Below, piece by piece: positions 38,193 to 46,620 of a stretch of 64,000 bases of DNA. The notes beneath the pieces were generated by a model, which worked only from the letters and a program-made list of their open reading frames with translations, was not told the DNA's origin and did no database searches. The stretch is from NCBI RefSeq assembly GCF_902859805.1, contig NZ_CADIKC010000001.1, forward strand, positions 1,860,001 to 1,924,000, in the 5' to 3' direction. The translations under genes were made by a program, and so were the position numbers. Position 1 is the first letter of the stretch; each line of letters opens with the position of its first letter. This DNA comes from Paraburkholderia sediminicola (lineage in GTDB: Bacteria; Pseudomonadota; Gammaproteobacteria; Burkholderiales; Burkholderiaceae).

Positions 38193-39208
38193 TGCGATGC
38201 GCCCGACACGACAGCAGCAGATGCCGGTTGCGCACCAGAAGCAGCGGAGGCAGCCGAAACAGCAGACGTAGCCGAAGCCGAAGCCGCCGATGCATCCACC
38301 GTACCCGAAGCGCCCGTAGCCGGGCGCTGCTTGCCGGTCGGCGACAGATCGCGCACCGACACCGTCGCGGTGCGTCCAGCGATCATGCGGAAGTCGGCAG
38401 GCACCTCGTCGAGCGCAACGCGCACCGGAATCCGTTGCGCGAGCCGCACCCAGCTAAATGCCGGATTCACGTTAGGCAGGAGATTCGACCCTTGCGTGCG
38501 GTCGCGGTCTTCAATCCCCGCGACAATGCTTTGCACGTGGCCGCGCAGCACGTTCGGCTCGCCCATCACCTGGATATCGACGCGCTGGCCGATGTCGATA
38601 CCGCGCAGCTTGGTCTCTTCAAAGTAACCGTCGACGCGGAACGAATGCATATCCACCACCGCCAGCACGGCGCGGCCCGCCGAGACGAATTCGCCGGTAC
38701 GTGGCGCGCGATCGTTCAGATAACCGTCGACCGGACTCACGATCGTGGTGCGTTGCAGATTGAGCTTGGCGGTATCGATCGCGACGTTCGCATCGGCGAG
38801 TGCGGCTTCCGCCGTTTCGACTCGCGAGCGGCTTTCTTCAGCGACTTCTGCCGCAACCAGGTTGCCGAGCTGGCGATTACGCACGTCTTCGCGGCGCGCC
38901 TGATCGAGGGTGGCGCGGCGTTGCTGCGCGGTGGCCTGCGCCTGACGCAAGGCGAGCGCATAGCGGGCCTGATCGATCACGAACAGCACCTGGCCTTGTT
39001 TGACCTGCTGGTTGTCCACCACCTCGACCGATGAAATCAGCCCCGAGATATCCGGCGCAACCTGGATCACGTCGGCGCGCACATGGCCGTCGCGAGTCCA
39101 CGGCGCGAACATGTAGTAGGCGACCAGTTTCCACAGCACGAAGGCTGCAACCACGACGACGATCAGGGTCAGCAGAATTTGACCGACGGAGAACCAGGTT
39201 TTTTTCAC
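38189..39208 (-). CDS. Periplasmic adaptor of an AaeAB-like efflux pump (HlyD/EmrA type)
   Basis: A 339-residue membrane fusion protein: one N-terminal membrane segment (residues about 8-32), lipoyl half-motifs around VAPDISGLISSVEVVDNQQVKQGQ and IVSPVDGYLNDRAPRTGEFV, and a coiled coil between them. It resembles AaeA. The last ~40 residues are a low-complexity Ala/Ser tail absent from typical family members. It overlaps the genes on both sides by four bases (ATGA), indicating strict co-translation. Confidence 0.92.
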   Translation of the reverse strand: MKKTWFSVGQILLTLIVVVVAAFVLWKLVAYYMFAPWTRDGHVRADVIQVAPDISGLISSVEVVDNQQVKQGQVLFVIDQARYALALRQAQATAQQRRATLDQARREDVRNRQLGNLVAAEVAEESRSRVETAEAALADANVAIDTAKLNLQRTTIVSPVDGYLNDRAPRTGEFVSAGRAVLAVVDMHSFRVDGYFEETKLRGIDIGQRVDIQVMGEPNVLRGHVQSIVAGIEDRDRTQGSNLLPNVNPAFSWVRLAQRIPVRVALDEVPADFRMIAGRTATVSVRDLSPTGKQRPATGASGTVDASAASASATSAVSAASAASGAQPASAAVVSGASQ

Positions 39209-39429
39209 GTTATTAGTCTGTGCGAAACGACGACGACAAGGCCCAGCACCAGCACATAGATGCCGAGATCGAAGATGGAGCGATGCCAGACGAAGCGGTA
39301 AAAGCCGACGCGTTCGAACACCGTGCGAATGGCCAGGTTGATCAGATAGGCGACCAACATCAGCACCAGCACGGCCGGCACGAACACGCCGAAGATATCG
39401 ATTTCACCGATCATCGCGGGAGCGGGCAA
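39205..39429 (-). CDS. DUF1656 small membrane protein (AaeX-like)
   Basis: A 74-residue protein with two hydrophobic segments (FGVFVPAVLVLMLVAYLINL and FDLGIYVLVLGLVVVV) and the DUF1656 opening EIDIFGVFVP. The family is always linked to AaeA/AaeB pumps, role unknown. It lies 30 bases after the FUSC gene and overlaps the adaptor gene by four bases. Confidence 0.93.
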   Translation of the reverse strand: MPAPAMIGEIDIFGVFVPAVLVLMLVAYLINLAIRTVFERVGFYRFVWHRSIFDLGIYVLVLGLVVVVSHRLIT

Positions 39430-39459
39430 AGGAGAGGATGGGGTTGCGGAACGGGCGCA

Positions 39460-41562
39460 TCAGGCAGCGGCCTCCGGTTCGGGCGGCGTGGGTGTGATTA
39501 GCGTGGCCGGAAACAGCGAAAGACGCAAGCCGACCAGCGCGTGCAGCGCCTCGCGCAATCTGCGCGCCGAGGTTTGCGCGGTCGGGCCCGGCGCACCGGC
39601 ATTGGCGAGGCCTTGTGCGGTGACGCGCGCCACGGCTGCATCGATTGACGACATCAGACGCTCGGGCACCGGCTGGCGCACGCGCTGGTCGATGCACCAT
39701 TCGAAGTATTCGCGCACGTCTTCGAGGACCTGATCGATCGCAGCCGGCGCTTCGCCGCCGAGCCTGCCGGTCAGGCGGCGCAGATCGAGCGCGTTGAAGG
39801 CGATGCGCAGATCGCGGAAACTTTCGATCGACGGATGACGATGGTCGTCCGTGGCGGCGAGACGCGGAATCAGCTGCATCAGGCGGTCGAGCATGCGCGC
39901 GGCGAGATTGCGCGGGTCTTCGATCGTCCGGGTGGACGCAGTCAGCACCACGTCGGCCCAGCTCGAGCGCAACAGCCGCGAGGCCGCGAGTTCGGCGCCG
40001 AACGGCCGCGTCGCGCGGGTCCACAGATACGCATACAGCAAGCCGGCGAGGCCCGCGAGATTGCTGTTCAGGAAGATCAGGAAGTCGGCCGAGTAGGCAT
40101 CCTGAATGCTGATGAAGGTGGCGGTATTGACGGCCACGAGCACCGTCACCATGTTGAACTGCGGACGCGGGATCAGCGTGCCGACAAGGATGAACGGCCC
40201 GGCGAACAGGATGACCAGCATCGGGAAATCGTGCACGTGAGGCAGTACGGCGAACAGGTAGATACCGGCGGCCACCACGGCGATCGCCGTGGCGACGAAG
40301 AACTTGAACACCATGGGCGCGGGTTCGTCGAGCGCGGCGAAGAAGCAGCACGCAATGGCGGCCAGCGTTACCGCGCTGGCGCCGTCCGCCCAACCTGAGC
40401 CGATCCACAGGCTGCACGCAATGATCACCGCGGCGCCTGCTGAAACCGTCGAAAACAGCATGATGCCGCGGTCGAAGAACCGCTCGGTGCCGCCCAGCCG
40501 CCAGTGACGAAAACGTGGCCGCCACGAACCTTCTTCGCGCGTGATGATGATGCGCAGCGAGCGGCAGTCCTGCCAGAGATCGATCACCTGTTTCATGCGC
40601 CACAGCGCGTTCGAAAGCAGTGCGTTGTCCCAGGTCGCCAGCGCGGCCGGCAGCGGCTGCATCGCGGCGATGCGCTCGCGCAACGCGTTGGCTTCCGGGT
40701 CTGGGTGATAGCCCCCGCTGGCTGCGGGAAGCGGCGCATTGAACCACTTGATGACGTCGTTGAGCAATGCTTCGAGGCCTTCCGGCCACGTCTGGCGGCC
40801 GCTGTTGTAGAGCGCGATCAGCGGATCGGCCAGCGCCGACATCATCGGCAGCAGCAACTGCATGCGTCCGCGCAACTCGTGGGCGCGTGTCAGGATGTCC
40901 GGCCGGGTGTGGTCGTAGGCCAGCTGGCTCAGCAGCAGTTCCAGCCCGTTGATCGTGCTCGCAATGCGCTGGCGGGCTCCCGAGATCGCCGAGCCCGCAA
41001 TGCGTCCGGACAACGTTTCGGTCGCATAGAACGCGGCGTCGCGAAACCACGCGTCGGTGCGCTCGATGATGGTGGGTGCGAGCCGGCTAGGAAACAGCGA
41101 GCTGCCGACAATGCTCGCGCACACAATGCCGAGCAGGATCTCCTCGGTGCGGCTGATTGCCAGATCGAACACGCCGCCTGGACTGGTCACCGAAGGCAGC
41201 GCGATGATCGGCATGGTGTAGGCCGCCAGCATGAAGACATAGCTGCGCGCGGTGCGATCGGACACCGCCAGATACAGCAGCGTGCCGGTCCACAACGCGA
41301 CGATCACGCTGAACAGATACGGCGATTCGACGAACGGCGGCACCAGCAGCACGGCAGCCGACGCGCCCAGCATGGTGCCGAGCGCACGATAAAGCGCCTT
41401 GGAGCGGGTCGCGCCGACAAACGGATTCGACACGATGTAGACGGTGGCCATCGCCCAGTACGGCCGCGGCAATTCAAGCGCGAGACCGATGTAAAGCGCG
41501 ATCATCGCCGCGGCAAACGTCTTGACGGAGAAGAGCCAGTCGCGGATGGAGGGATAGACCAT
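39460..41562 (-). CDS. FUSC-family inner-membrane transporter (AaeB-like)
   Basis: A 700-residue protein with two sets of hydrophobic segments, one at the N-terminus (about 10-170) and one in the middle (about 370-530), separated and followed by cytoplasmic parts, the layout of FUSC/AaeB proteins. The opening DWLFSVKTFAAAMIALYIGLALELPRPYWAMATVYIVSNP is characteristic. AaeB exports p-hydroxybenzoate and other aromatic acids, serving as a metabolic relief valve. It starts 6 bases after the MarR stop. Substrate here is inferred from the family only. Confidence 0.93.
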   Translation of the reverse strand: MVYPSIRDWLFSVKTFAAAMIALYIGLALELPRPYWAMATVYIVSNPFVGATRSKALYRALGTMLGASAAVLLVPPFVESPYLFSVIVALWTGTLLYLAVSDRTARSYVFMLAAYTMPIIALPSVTSPGGVFDLAISRTEEILLGIVCASIVGSSLFPSRLAPTIIERTDAWFRDAAFYATETLSGRIAGSAISGARQRIASTINGLELLLSQLAYDHTRPDILTRAHELRGRMQLLLPMMSALADPLIALYNSGRQTWPEGLEALLNDVIKWFNAPLPAASGGYHPDPEANALRERIAAMQPLPAALATWDNALLSNALWRMKQVIDLWQDCRSLRIIITREEGSWRPRFRHWRLGGTERFFDRGIMLFSTVSAGAAVIIACSLWIGSGWADGASAVTLAAIACCFFAALDEPAPMVFKFFVATAIAVVAAGIYLFAVLPHVHDFPMLVILFAGPFILVGTLIPRPQFNMVTVLVAVNTATFISIQDAYSADFLIFLNSNLAGLAGLLYAYLWTRATRPFGAELAASRLLRSSWADVVLTASTRTIEDPRNLAARMLDRLMQLIPRLAATDDHRHPSIESFRDLRIAFNALDLRRLTGRLGGEAPAAIDQVLEDVREYFEWCIDQRVRQPVPERLMSSIDAAVARVTAQGLANAGAPGPTAQTSARRLREALHALVGLRLSLFPATLITPTPPEPEAAA

Positions 41563-41568
41563 GGCCCG

Positions 41569-42030
41569 TTACCCGGCGTCCCGGGGATTGGGAGGCGCAG
41601 GTGCGTCGGCCGTGAACGCAGCCAGCACCCGTAAGGTCGCTTCGAGATCGCTACGCGAGATACCTTTCAAAGCTTGCGCCCGCAGCGTATTCAGCTCTTC
41701 TTCCATTTTTGCGGTGACGGCGCGGCCCTCGTCGGTGAGCGCCACGGTCTTGGCGCGCCGGTCTTCAGGATCTTCGTCGCGGCGCATCAGGCCGGCCGCG
41801 CACAGTTGATCGAGCAGCCGTACGAGCGAGGGCCCTTCAATGCCGATGTGATCGGCGAGCGTGACTTGCCTCACCGCCTCGCCGAGCCGGCTGGCGGTCA
41901 GGAGCGGCGTGGCGCACGCTTCGGAGACGTTAAAGGCCGCGAGCACGCCATGGCTCGTACGCCGCCATTTTCTGGCAGCGACGACCAGGGTGCTGCTAAC
42001 GGTGCGGCGCAAGCTATCGAGATTCGACAT
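41569..42030 (-). CDS. MarR-family regulator of the efflux operon
   Basis: A 153-residue protein with a winged helix-turn-helix (EAVRQVTLADHIGIEGPSLVRLLDQLCAAGLMRRDEDPEDRRAKTVALTDEGR), the MarR signature including the DxR wing. MarR proteins of this type are usually repressors released by small phenolic acids. It is the first gene of the operon with the pump only 6 bases downstream, so it is expected to repress itself and the pump. A palindrome lies 24 bases upstream. Confidence 0.93.
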   Translation of the reverse strand: MSNLDSLRRTVSSTLVVAARKWRRTSHGVLAAFNVSEACATPLLTASRLGEAVRQVTLADHIGIEGPSLVRLLDQLCAAGLMRRDEDPEDRRAKTVALTDEGRAVTAKMEEELNTLRAQALKGISRSDLEATLRVLAAFTADAPAPPNPRDAG

Positions 42031-42053
42031 GGCCGCTATTGTATTTCCTAAAA

Positions 42054-42075
42054 ATTCGTTAGCAAACTATTGAAT
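42054..42075. promoter_or_regulatory. Candidate MarR operator
   Basis: ATTCGTTAG-CAAA-CTATTGAAT is an inverted repeat with 7 of 9 positions matching, in an AT-rich patch 24 bases upstream of the marR start (42030). Size and place suit a MarR dimer site. Confidence 0.5.
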
Positions 42076-42144
42076 TGGATTTTTGTGGAGAAATACTCTG
42101 CAGGAGTCTGCAGTCGTAATGTGACAATCAATTGTGGCTTCTTC

Positions 42145-43803
42145 TCAGGCCGCGAGGCCGAGCCGGACGGTACGCGCCAGATCGTCGAGCTGGAATGGTT
42201 TGCGCAAGATCGTGCAGCGCTTGACGGCGAGGCCCGAAATATCCACGTCCGCATAACCGGTCGCGAGGATCACCGGCAGGTCCTCGCGCATCTTGCGCGC
42301 CGCAGCGATGACGTCGATGCCGTTCATGCCCGGCATCGCGAAGTCGACCACGAGCAGGTCGGGCTTGTCGTCCTGCAAACGGTTCAGCCCGGCCTGGCCG
42401 TCCGCGGCTTCGGTCACGGTATAGCCGAGCATTCTTAAACACTCGACCAGCATCGCCCGCACCTCGCCGTCGTCTTCAACGACCAGTACGCGTTTCACGC
42501 TCACCGCATTCTGTTCGACGTCGGAGACCACCTCGGTCTGCGACGCCACGCGTTCGCGCAACGGCAGCCAGATCTCCACCGTGGTGCCCGCACCTTCTTC
42601 GCTGAAGAGGCGCGCAGTGCCGCCGGCTTGCCGCGCGATGCCGTAGACCTGGCTCAGGCCGAGGCCCGTGCCTTTGCCGATCGGCTTGGTCGTGAAAAAT
42701 GGATCGAACACACGCGAGACCACATCGGGTGGAACCCCCGAGCCGGTGTCGACGACTTCGAGCACCACATAGTGGCCGTCGCCGAGCGTTTCATCGGGCG
42801 CTGCTCGCTCCTTCACGTGAATGGCCAACTGGCCGCCATTCGGCATTGCATCGCGCGCATTGATCGCCAGATTGAGGATGGCCAGCTCGAGCTGATTGGC
42901 GTCCGCCCGGGTCCACATCTCTTCGCCATCGAATTCGTTGGTGTAGCGGATGCTCGATCCGAGCGAAACAGTGATGATGTCGCGCATGCCTTGCAACAAG
43001 CTCACCACGTCCACCGCCTTCAGATCGAGATTGCTGTTGCGGGAGAAGGTCAGTAACTGGCCCGTCAGTTTCGCGCCGCGCTCGGTTGCGCGTTTGACGG
43101 TGGCGGCCATTGCGCGAATGCGATCGTCGTTGCCGACCCGCGCGATCAACTCCGAGTTCACCATGATGACGTTCAGCAGATTGTTGAAGTCGTGCGCGAT
43201 GCCGCCGGTGAGCTGTCCGAGTGCCTCCATCTTCTGCGATTGCACTAATACGGCCTGCACTTTGGCGCGCTCGTGAATCTCCATCATCAATCGGTTGTTG
43301 GCGGACGCGAGCTCCTGCGTGCGTCCGGCAATGCGGCTCTCCAGCGAATCGTTGAGTTGCACCAGGGCTTCCTGCGCCTCGATCAGTTCGGCCAGATGGC
43401 GGCGCGATTCGTACTGCCGCGAGCGCGCCCTTAGCGACGAACCCACCGCACGCCGCAGCGTTTCCGAGTTCAGCGGACGCTCGAGCACCACCACGTTGCC
43501 GAGCCGCTCGAGCACTTCGAGGCTGCGTGTCGAACGGCGCCCGACGCGATTGGCGGCAAGCAGAATGAAGGGGAAATCGGACCACGCCGGTTGCTGCTCG
43601 AGCCAGGCGAACAGGCGCGATGCATGGCCGTCCGCGAGGGCTTCTTCGGCGATCAGCGCACTGCCCGCGCCGGCACCCAGTGCTTCGGTGAGTGCATCGG
43701 CATCGCGGCAAGCAACGGATATACGGGCGTCCTTCTGCAGGACTTCGGCAATCACATCGGCGTCGCGGCCAAACGGCGCCAGGATAAGGACGCGTTGCTC
43801 CAT
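42145..43803 (-). CDS. Hybrid histidine kinase with C-terminal receiver
   Basis: A 552-residue cytoplasmic protein. Residues 1-125 look like a degenerate receiver. A coiled coil (135-190) leads to HisKA with His204 (GGIAHDFNNLL), then HATPase_c with Asn315 (N box), Asp352 (VDTGSG) and GTGLGL (378-383). The C-terminal receiver (438-550) has Asp444/445, phospho-acceptor Asp487 (VVDFAMPG) and Lys535. No membrane segment is seen. It starts four bases after the KaiC-like gene's stop, so the two are one operon; hybrid kinases next to KaiC-like ATPases are a recurrent pair in Proteobacteria. Signal and output unknown. Confidence 0.93.
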   Translation of the reverse strand: MEQRVLILAPFGRDADVIAEVLQKDARISVACRDADALTEALGAGAGSALIAEEALADGHASRLFAWLEQQPAWSDFPFILLAANRVGRRSTRSLEVLERLGNVVVLERPLNSETLRRAVGSSLRARSRQYESRRHLAELIEAQEALVQLNDSLESRIAGRTQELASANNRLMMEIHERAKVQAVLVQSQKMEALGQLTGGIAHDFNNLLNVIMVNSELIARVGNDDRIRAMAATVKRATERGAKLTGQLLTFSRNSNLDLKAVDVVSLLQGMRDIITVSLGSSIRYTNEFDGEEMWTRADANQLELAILNLAINARDAMPNGGQLAIHVKERAAPDETLGDGHYVVLEVVDTGSGVPPDVVSRVFDPFFTTKPIGKGTGLGLSQVYGIARQAGGTARLFSEEGAGTTVEIWLPLRERVASQTEVVSDVEQNAVSVKRVLVVEDDGEVRAMLVECLRMLGYTVTEAADGQAGLNRLQDDKPDLLVVDFAMPGMNGIDVIAAARKMREDLPVILATGYADVDISGLAVKRCTILRKPFQLDDLARTVRLGLAA

Positions 43804-43807
43804 GGCG

Positions 43808-45325
43808 TTATCGCTGGGACGTGTCGATGAGCCGGTCCTGCTCGCCGAGCAGGGCTGTGCCGCCGCGGTATGAGGGCAGGCCGGAGAGCACGCCTTCGAA
43901 GTCGCGCAACGCCTCGCCGACCTCCACGCCGTTACGGCCGAGCCGGAACTGCCGGATCGAGCGCTCGTGAGCGTTGGCGCGGCTCTTCACGGCGGTGACG
44001 GCCGTCAGCACTTCGCCATGGTGTTCGAAGTAGCGGAACAGCACGACGACATCGCTCAAATAGCTGATGTCGAGATCGTTCTGCACCTCGCCGATGATGC
44101 CGTGCTGGCCGAGCACCAGCATCGTGATGACGCCTTGCTGGTTCAGATAGCCGAGCAATTCATGCATCTGCAGCAGCAGATAGCGCTCGCCGGGCATGGC
44201 CTGGAGGTAGGCGTTCAGGCTGTCGATGGCGATGTATTTGGCGCCTTTGTTTTCCACCGAGTTGCGCACGTCGCTCGCGAATTCTCCGGGCGAGATTTCT
44301 GCCGGATCGATCTGGCGCAGCGTCAGCAGGCCGCTCTCGACGTGCGGCGCGAGATACATGCCGAGCGTCGCGCAACGGATCATCAACGTGGTGAGGGTTT
44401 CGTCGAACACGTAGTAGACGCAGCGCTCGCCACGTTCGAGCGCCGCGATCAGGCACGACACGACGGTCGTGGTTTTGCCGACGCCGGACGGTCCGATCAT
44501 CAGCGCGTTAGTCCCGGGGATCAGGCCGCCGCCGAGCAGCGCGTCGAGGCCCGACGTGCCGGTGCTGAGCACATTGGTATCGAACGGCGTGTGATGTTCG
44601 GCCGCCACAAGGCGCGGATACACGTTGATGCCGCCGGTGTCGAGCGTGAAGTCGTGATAGCCCTCGCGGAACTTCATGCCACGCATCTTGGCGATGCGCA
44701 TGCGCCGCCGGTTGCCGCCATAGTCGTGCACGAGGTTGTCGAGGCTGATCACGCCGTGCGCGATGCTGTGCAACTGGACGTCGCCGGGGTCCGACGAATT
44801 GTCGTCGAGCAGCAGCACCGTGCACTCGCGCGTGGCGAAATAGCGCTTGAGCGCGAGGATTTGCCGACGATAGCGCAACGGGTTCTGCGATAACAGTCGC
44901 AACTCTGAGAGGCTGTCGAGCACGATGCGCACGGGTTTGAGTTTGTCGACCTGATCGATGACATTGCGCACGGTCTCGCCCAGCTCGACTTCCGCCGGGT
45001 GCAACACGGTCTGCTCGTATCGCGGATCGAGGCCCTCGTCGGACAGCAACTCGAGAATCGTGAACCGGCTGATGTCCCAGCCGTGGCTGCCCGCAACGGA
45101 GATCAACTCAGCGCGAGTCTCGGATAGTGTGATGTACAGCCCCGCCTGGCCTTGCTCAATGCCCCTGAGTAAGAATTGCAATGCAAGGGTAGTTTTGCCG
45201 GTGCCGGGTGCGCCTTCGACAAGGTACATGCGGTGGGGGGTGAGGCCGCCTCCGAGGATGTCGTCGATTCCTTCGATTCCCGAGGAAAGGCGGGCCGTTG
45301 AGACGGCGGCAGATAGATTGGGCAT
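43808..45325 (-). CDS. KaiC-like double RecA-domain ATPase
   Basis: A 505-residue protein from the ATG at 45325; the frame is open to 45466 but the extra residues are Arg-rich and unlike the family. It has two KaiC domains, each starting with a G-(I/L)-(D)-x-(L)-LGGGL block: Walker A GAPGTGKTT (38-46) and GPSGVGKTT (278-286), with LVLDSLSEL/ IAIDSLNAYL Walker B segments. Where cyanobacterial KaiC has two adjacent catalytic glutamates, this protein has SE (68-69) and DE (308-309). No kaiA or kaiB is nearby. It belongs to the circadian-clock-protein-like ATPases of heterotrophs; paired with a hybrid kinase, it may be a signalling module. Confidence 0.92.
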   Translation of the reverse strand: MPNLSAAVSTARLSSGIEGIDDILGGGLTPHRMYLVEGAPGTGKTTLALQFLLRGIEQGQAGLYITLSETRAELISVAGSHGWDISRFTILELLSDEGLDPRYEQTVLHPAEVELGETVRNVIDQVDKLKPVRIVLDSLSELRLLSQNPLRYRRQILALKRYFATRECTVLLLDDNSSDPGDVQLHSIAHGVISLDNLVHDYGGNRRRMRIAKMRGMKFREGYHDFTLDTGGINVYPRLVAAEHHTPFDTNVLSTGTSGLDALLGGGLIPGTNALMIGPSGVGKTTTVVSCLIAALERGERCVYYVFDETLTTLMIRCATLGMYLAPHVESGLLTLRQIDPAEISPGEFASDVRNSVENKGAKYIAIDSLNAYLQAMPGERYLLLQMHELLGYLNQQGVITMLVLGQHGIIGEVQNDLDISYLSDVVVLFRYFEHHGEVLTAVTAVKSRANAHERSIRQFRLGRNGVEVGEALRDFEGVLSGLPSYRGGTALLGEQDRLIDTSQR

Positions 45326-45478
45326 AGCGTGGCGATCGCGTCGTTGGTGGCCTTGTTTTTTCAGCCGGTACGGACGGAGCGCAATTTGTATGCCTATGGG
45401 CGTCGGCTTGGCCGTCCGTGCGTGAGGACGCTTTCCGGCATCCCGGCCTTCACGGTTTTGTCGCAAGCATCGGATCGC

Positions 45479-46387
45479 TTAGCCGCGAACACGCTCCTTG
45501 ACCAGTTCGATAAAGCGGGTCGCCGCGCTGTTGCGCAGTCCCGCAGGGTAAGCAAGATGCAGCGGCGCACTCAACCTGGCGGGGTTCGTCAATGTGCAAT
45601 AGACGGTGCCCACCTGGTCGTAACGTTGCATCGACGCCGGCACCAGCGTCACACCCAACCCTGCTGCGACCAGATTGATCCCTGACACCATGCGCGGCAC
45701 CTCGCGCGCAATTCGCGGGACGAACCCGGCTTGTCTGCATGCCGCCAGGATATCCGCATACATGCCGGGTGCCCCAGGCCGGCGGACCAGAATGAAGTCC
45801 TCGTGAGCCAGCGCCTTCAACGACACCTGGGGCCGCTTCTTGCCGGCTCCTTTCAGCAGTGGATGTCCAACTGGCAACACCACCACCATCGGCTCGTCGA
45901 GCAATAGCTCGAATGCCACGCCCTCGCGCGCATCGACCGGCTTGCGCAGGAACGCGGCCTGAATCTGCCCCGCGGCCAAACGCTCGATAATCTCCGCCGC
46001 GTTGAGTTCGGCAAGTTCCACGGCGACCTCGGGGCACACGGCGCGAAAGGCCCGGATCGTCTCGGTGGTGAAAGGGTGGAACGCAGCTGAACTGGTGAGA
46101 CCGATCGAGATCGTGCCGAGCTCGCCGCGCGCAATCCGGTGCGCCCTGTCTACCGAGTGTTGCAGCTCCTGCAGCAGGCGTTGCGCGTCTTCTGCGAAAG
46201 CCTGTCCGGCGGGCGTCAAGCTTACGCCGCGCGGCATGCGCACAAACAGTTCGAAGCCGATCTCTTCCTCCAGCGTCCGAATCTGCTGCGAGAGCGGCGG
46301 CTGTTGCATGGCCAGCCGCTCGGCGGCACGCGTGAATTGGCCTTCCTCAGCAACCGCCAGAAAGTAGCGCAGGTGGCGAAGCTCCAT
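45479..46387 (-). CDS. LysR-family regulator (BenM/CatM-like)
   Basis: A 302-residue protein from the ATG at 46387, preceded by GAGGAGACAG; upstream extension to 46627 is not LysR-like. Helix-turn-helix: MELRHLRYFLAVAEEGQFTRAAERLAMQQPPLSQQIRTLEEEIGFELFVRMPRGVSLTPAG, strikingly of the BenM/CatM/CbnR type (MELRHLRYF). The effector domain (IGLTSSAAFHPF, FLRKPVD) follows that group. Members sense aromatic acids such as muconate. It is divergent from the hydrolase-transporter-hydrolase operon at 46621. Confidence 0.93.
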   Translation of the reverse strand: MELRHLRYFLAVAEEGQFTRAAERLAMQQPPLSQQIRTLEEEIGFELFVRMPRGVSLTPAGQAFAEDAQRLLQELQHSVDRAHRIARGELGTISIGLTSSAAFHPFTTETIRAFRAVCPEVAVELAELNAAEIIERLAAGQIQAAFLRKPVDAREGVAFELLLDEPMVVVLPVGHPLLKGAGKKRPQVSLKALAHEDFILVRRPGAPGMYADILAACRQAGFVPRIAREVPRMVSGINLVAAGLGVTLVPASMQRYDQVGTVYCTLTNPARLSAPLHLAYPAGLRNSAATRFIELVKERVRG

Positions 46388-46429
46388 CGTGTTCTGTCTC
46401 CTCGGTCGTGCTTTGCGTTCGACTCGTTG

Positions 46430-46448
46430 CCATATCGTATAAATATGG
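46430..46448. promoter_or_regulatory. Putative LysR operator
   Basis: CCATAT-CGTATAA-ATATGG is a perfect 6-base inverted repeat with a 7-base spacer that satisfies T-N11-A. It lies 43 bases upstream of the LysR start and 173 bases before the first hydrolase, a good position for an autoregulatory/activation site. Confidence 0.6.
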
Positions 46449-46620
46449 ATAGTGCGTGAAACAGGTATTTTACATTTGCCACGCCCAATCCTACGATCTC
46501 GTCTATCGCGTGGTGTTACGCTCGGCATCCGCCACCGGTTCTGAGTTTTTGAGCTTTTCAACGACAGATTTGACGATGCACCGCGTTCAAGACAGTGCAC
46601 GGTAATCAGGAGCAAGCTGC

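Noticed and set aside
39404..41050. Long minus-strand open frame of 548 codons inside the FUSC gene
   Set aside because: Arg-rich, no family features, and lies in another frame of the well-supported AaeB-like gene; typical of high-GC DNA.
43808..45325. A circadian clock operon
   Set aside because: No kaiA or kaiB, and KaiC-like ATPases are common in bacteria without a clock.
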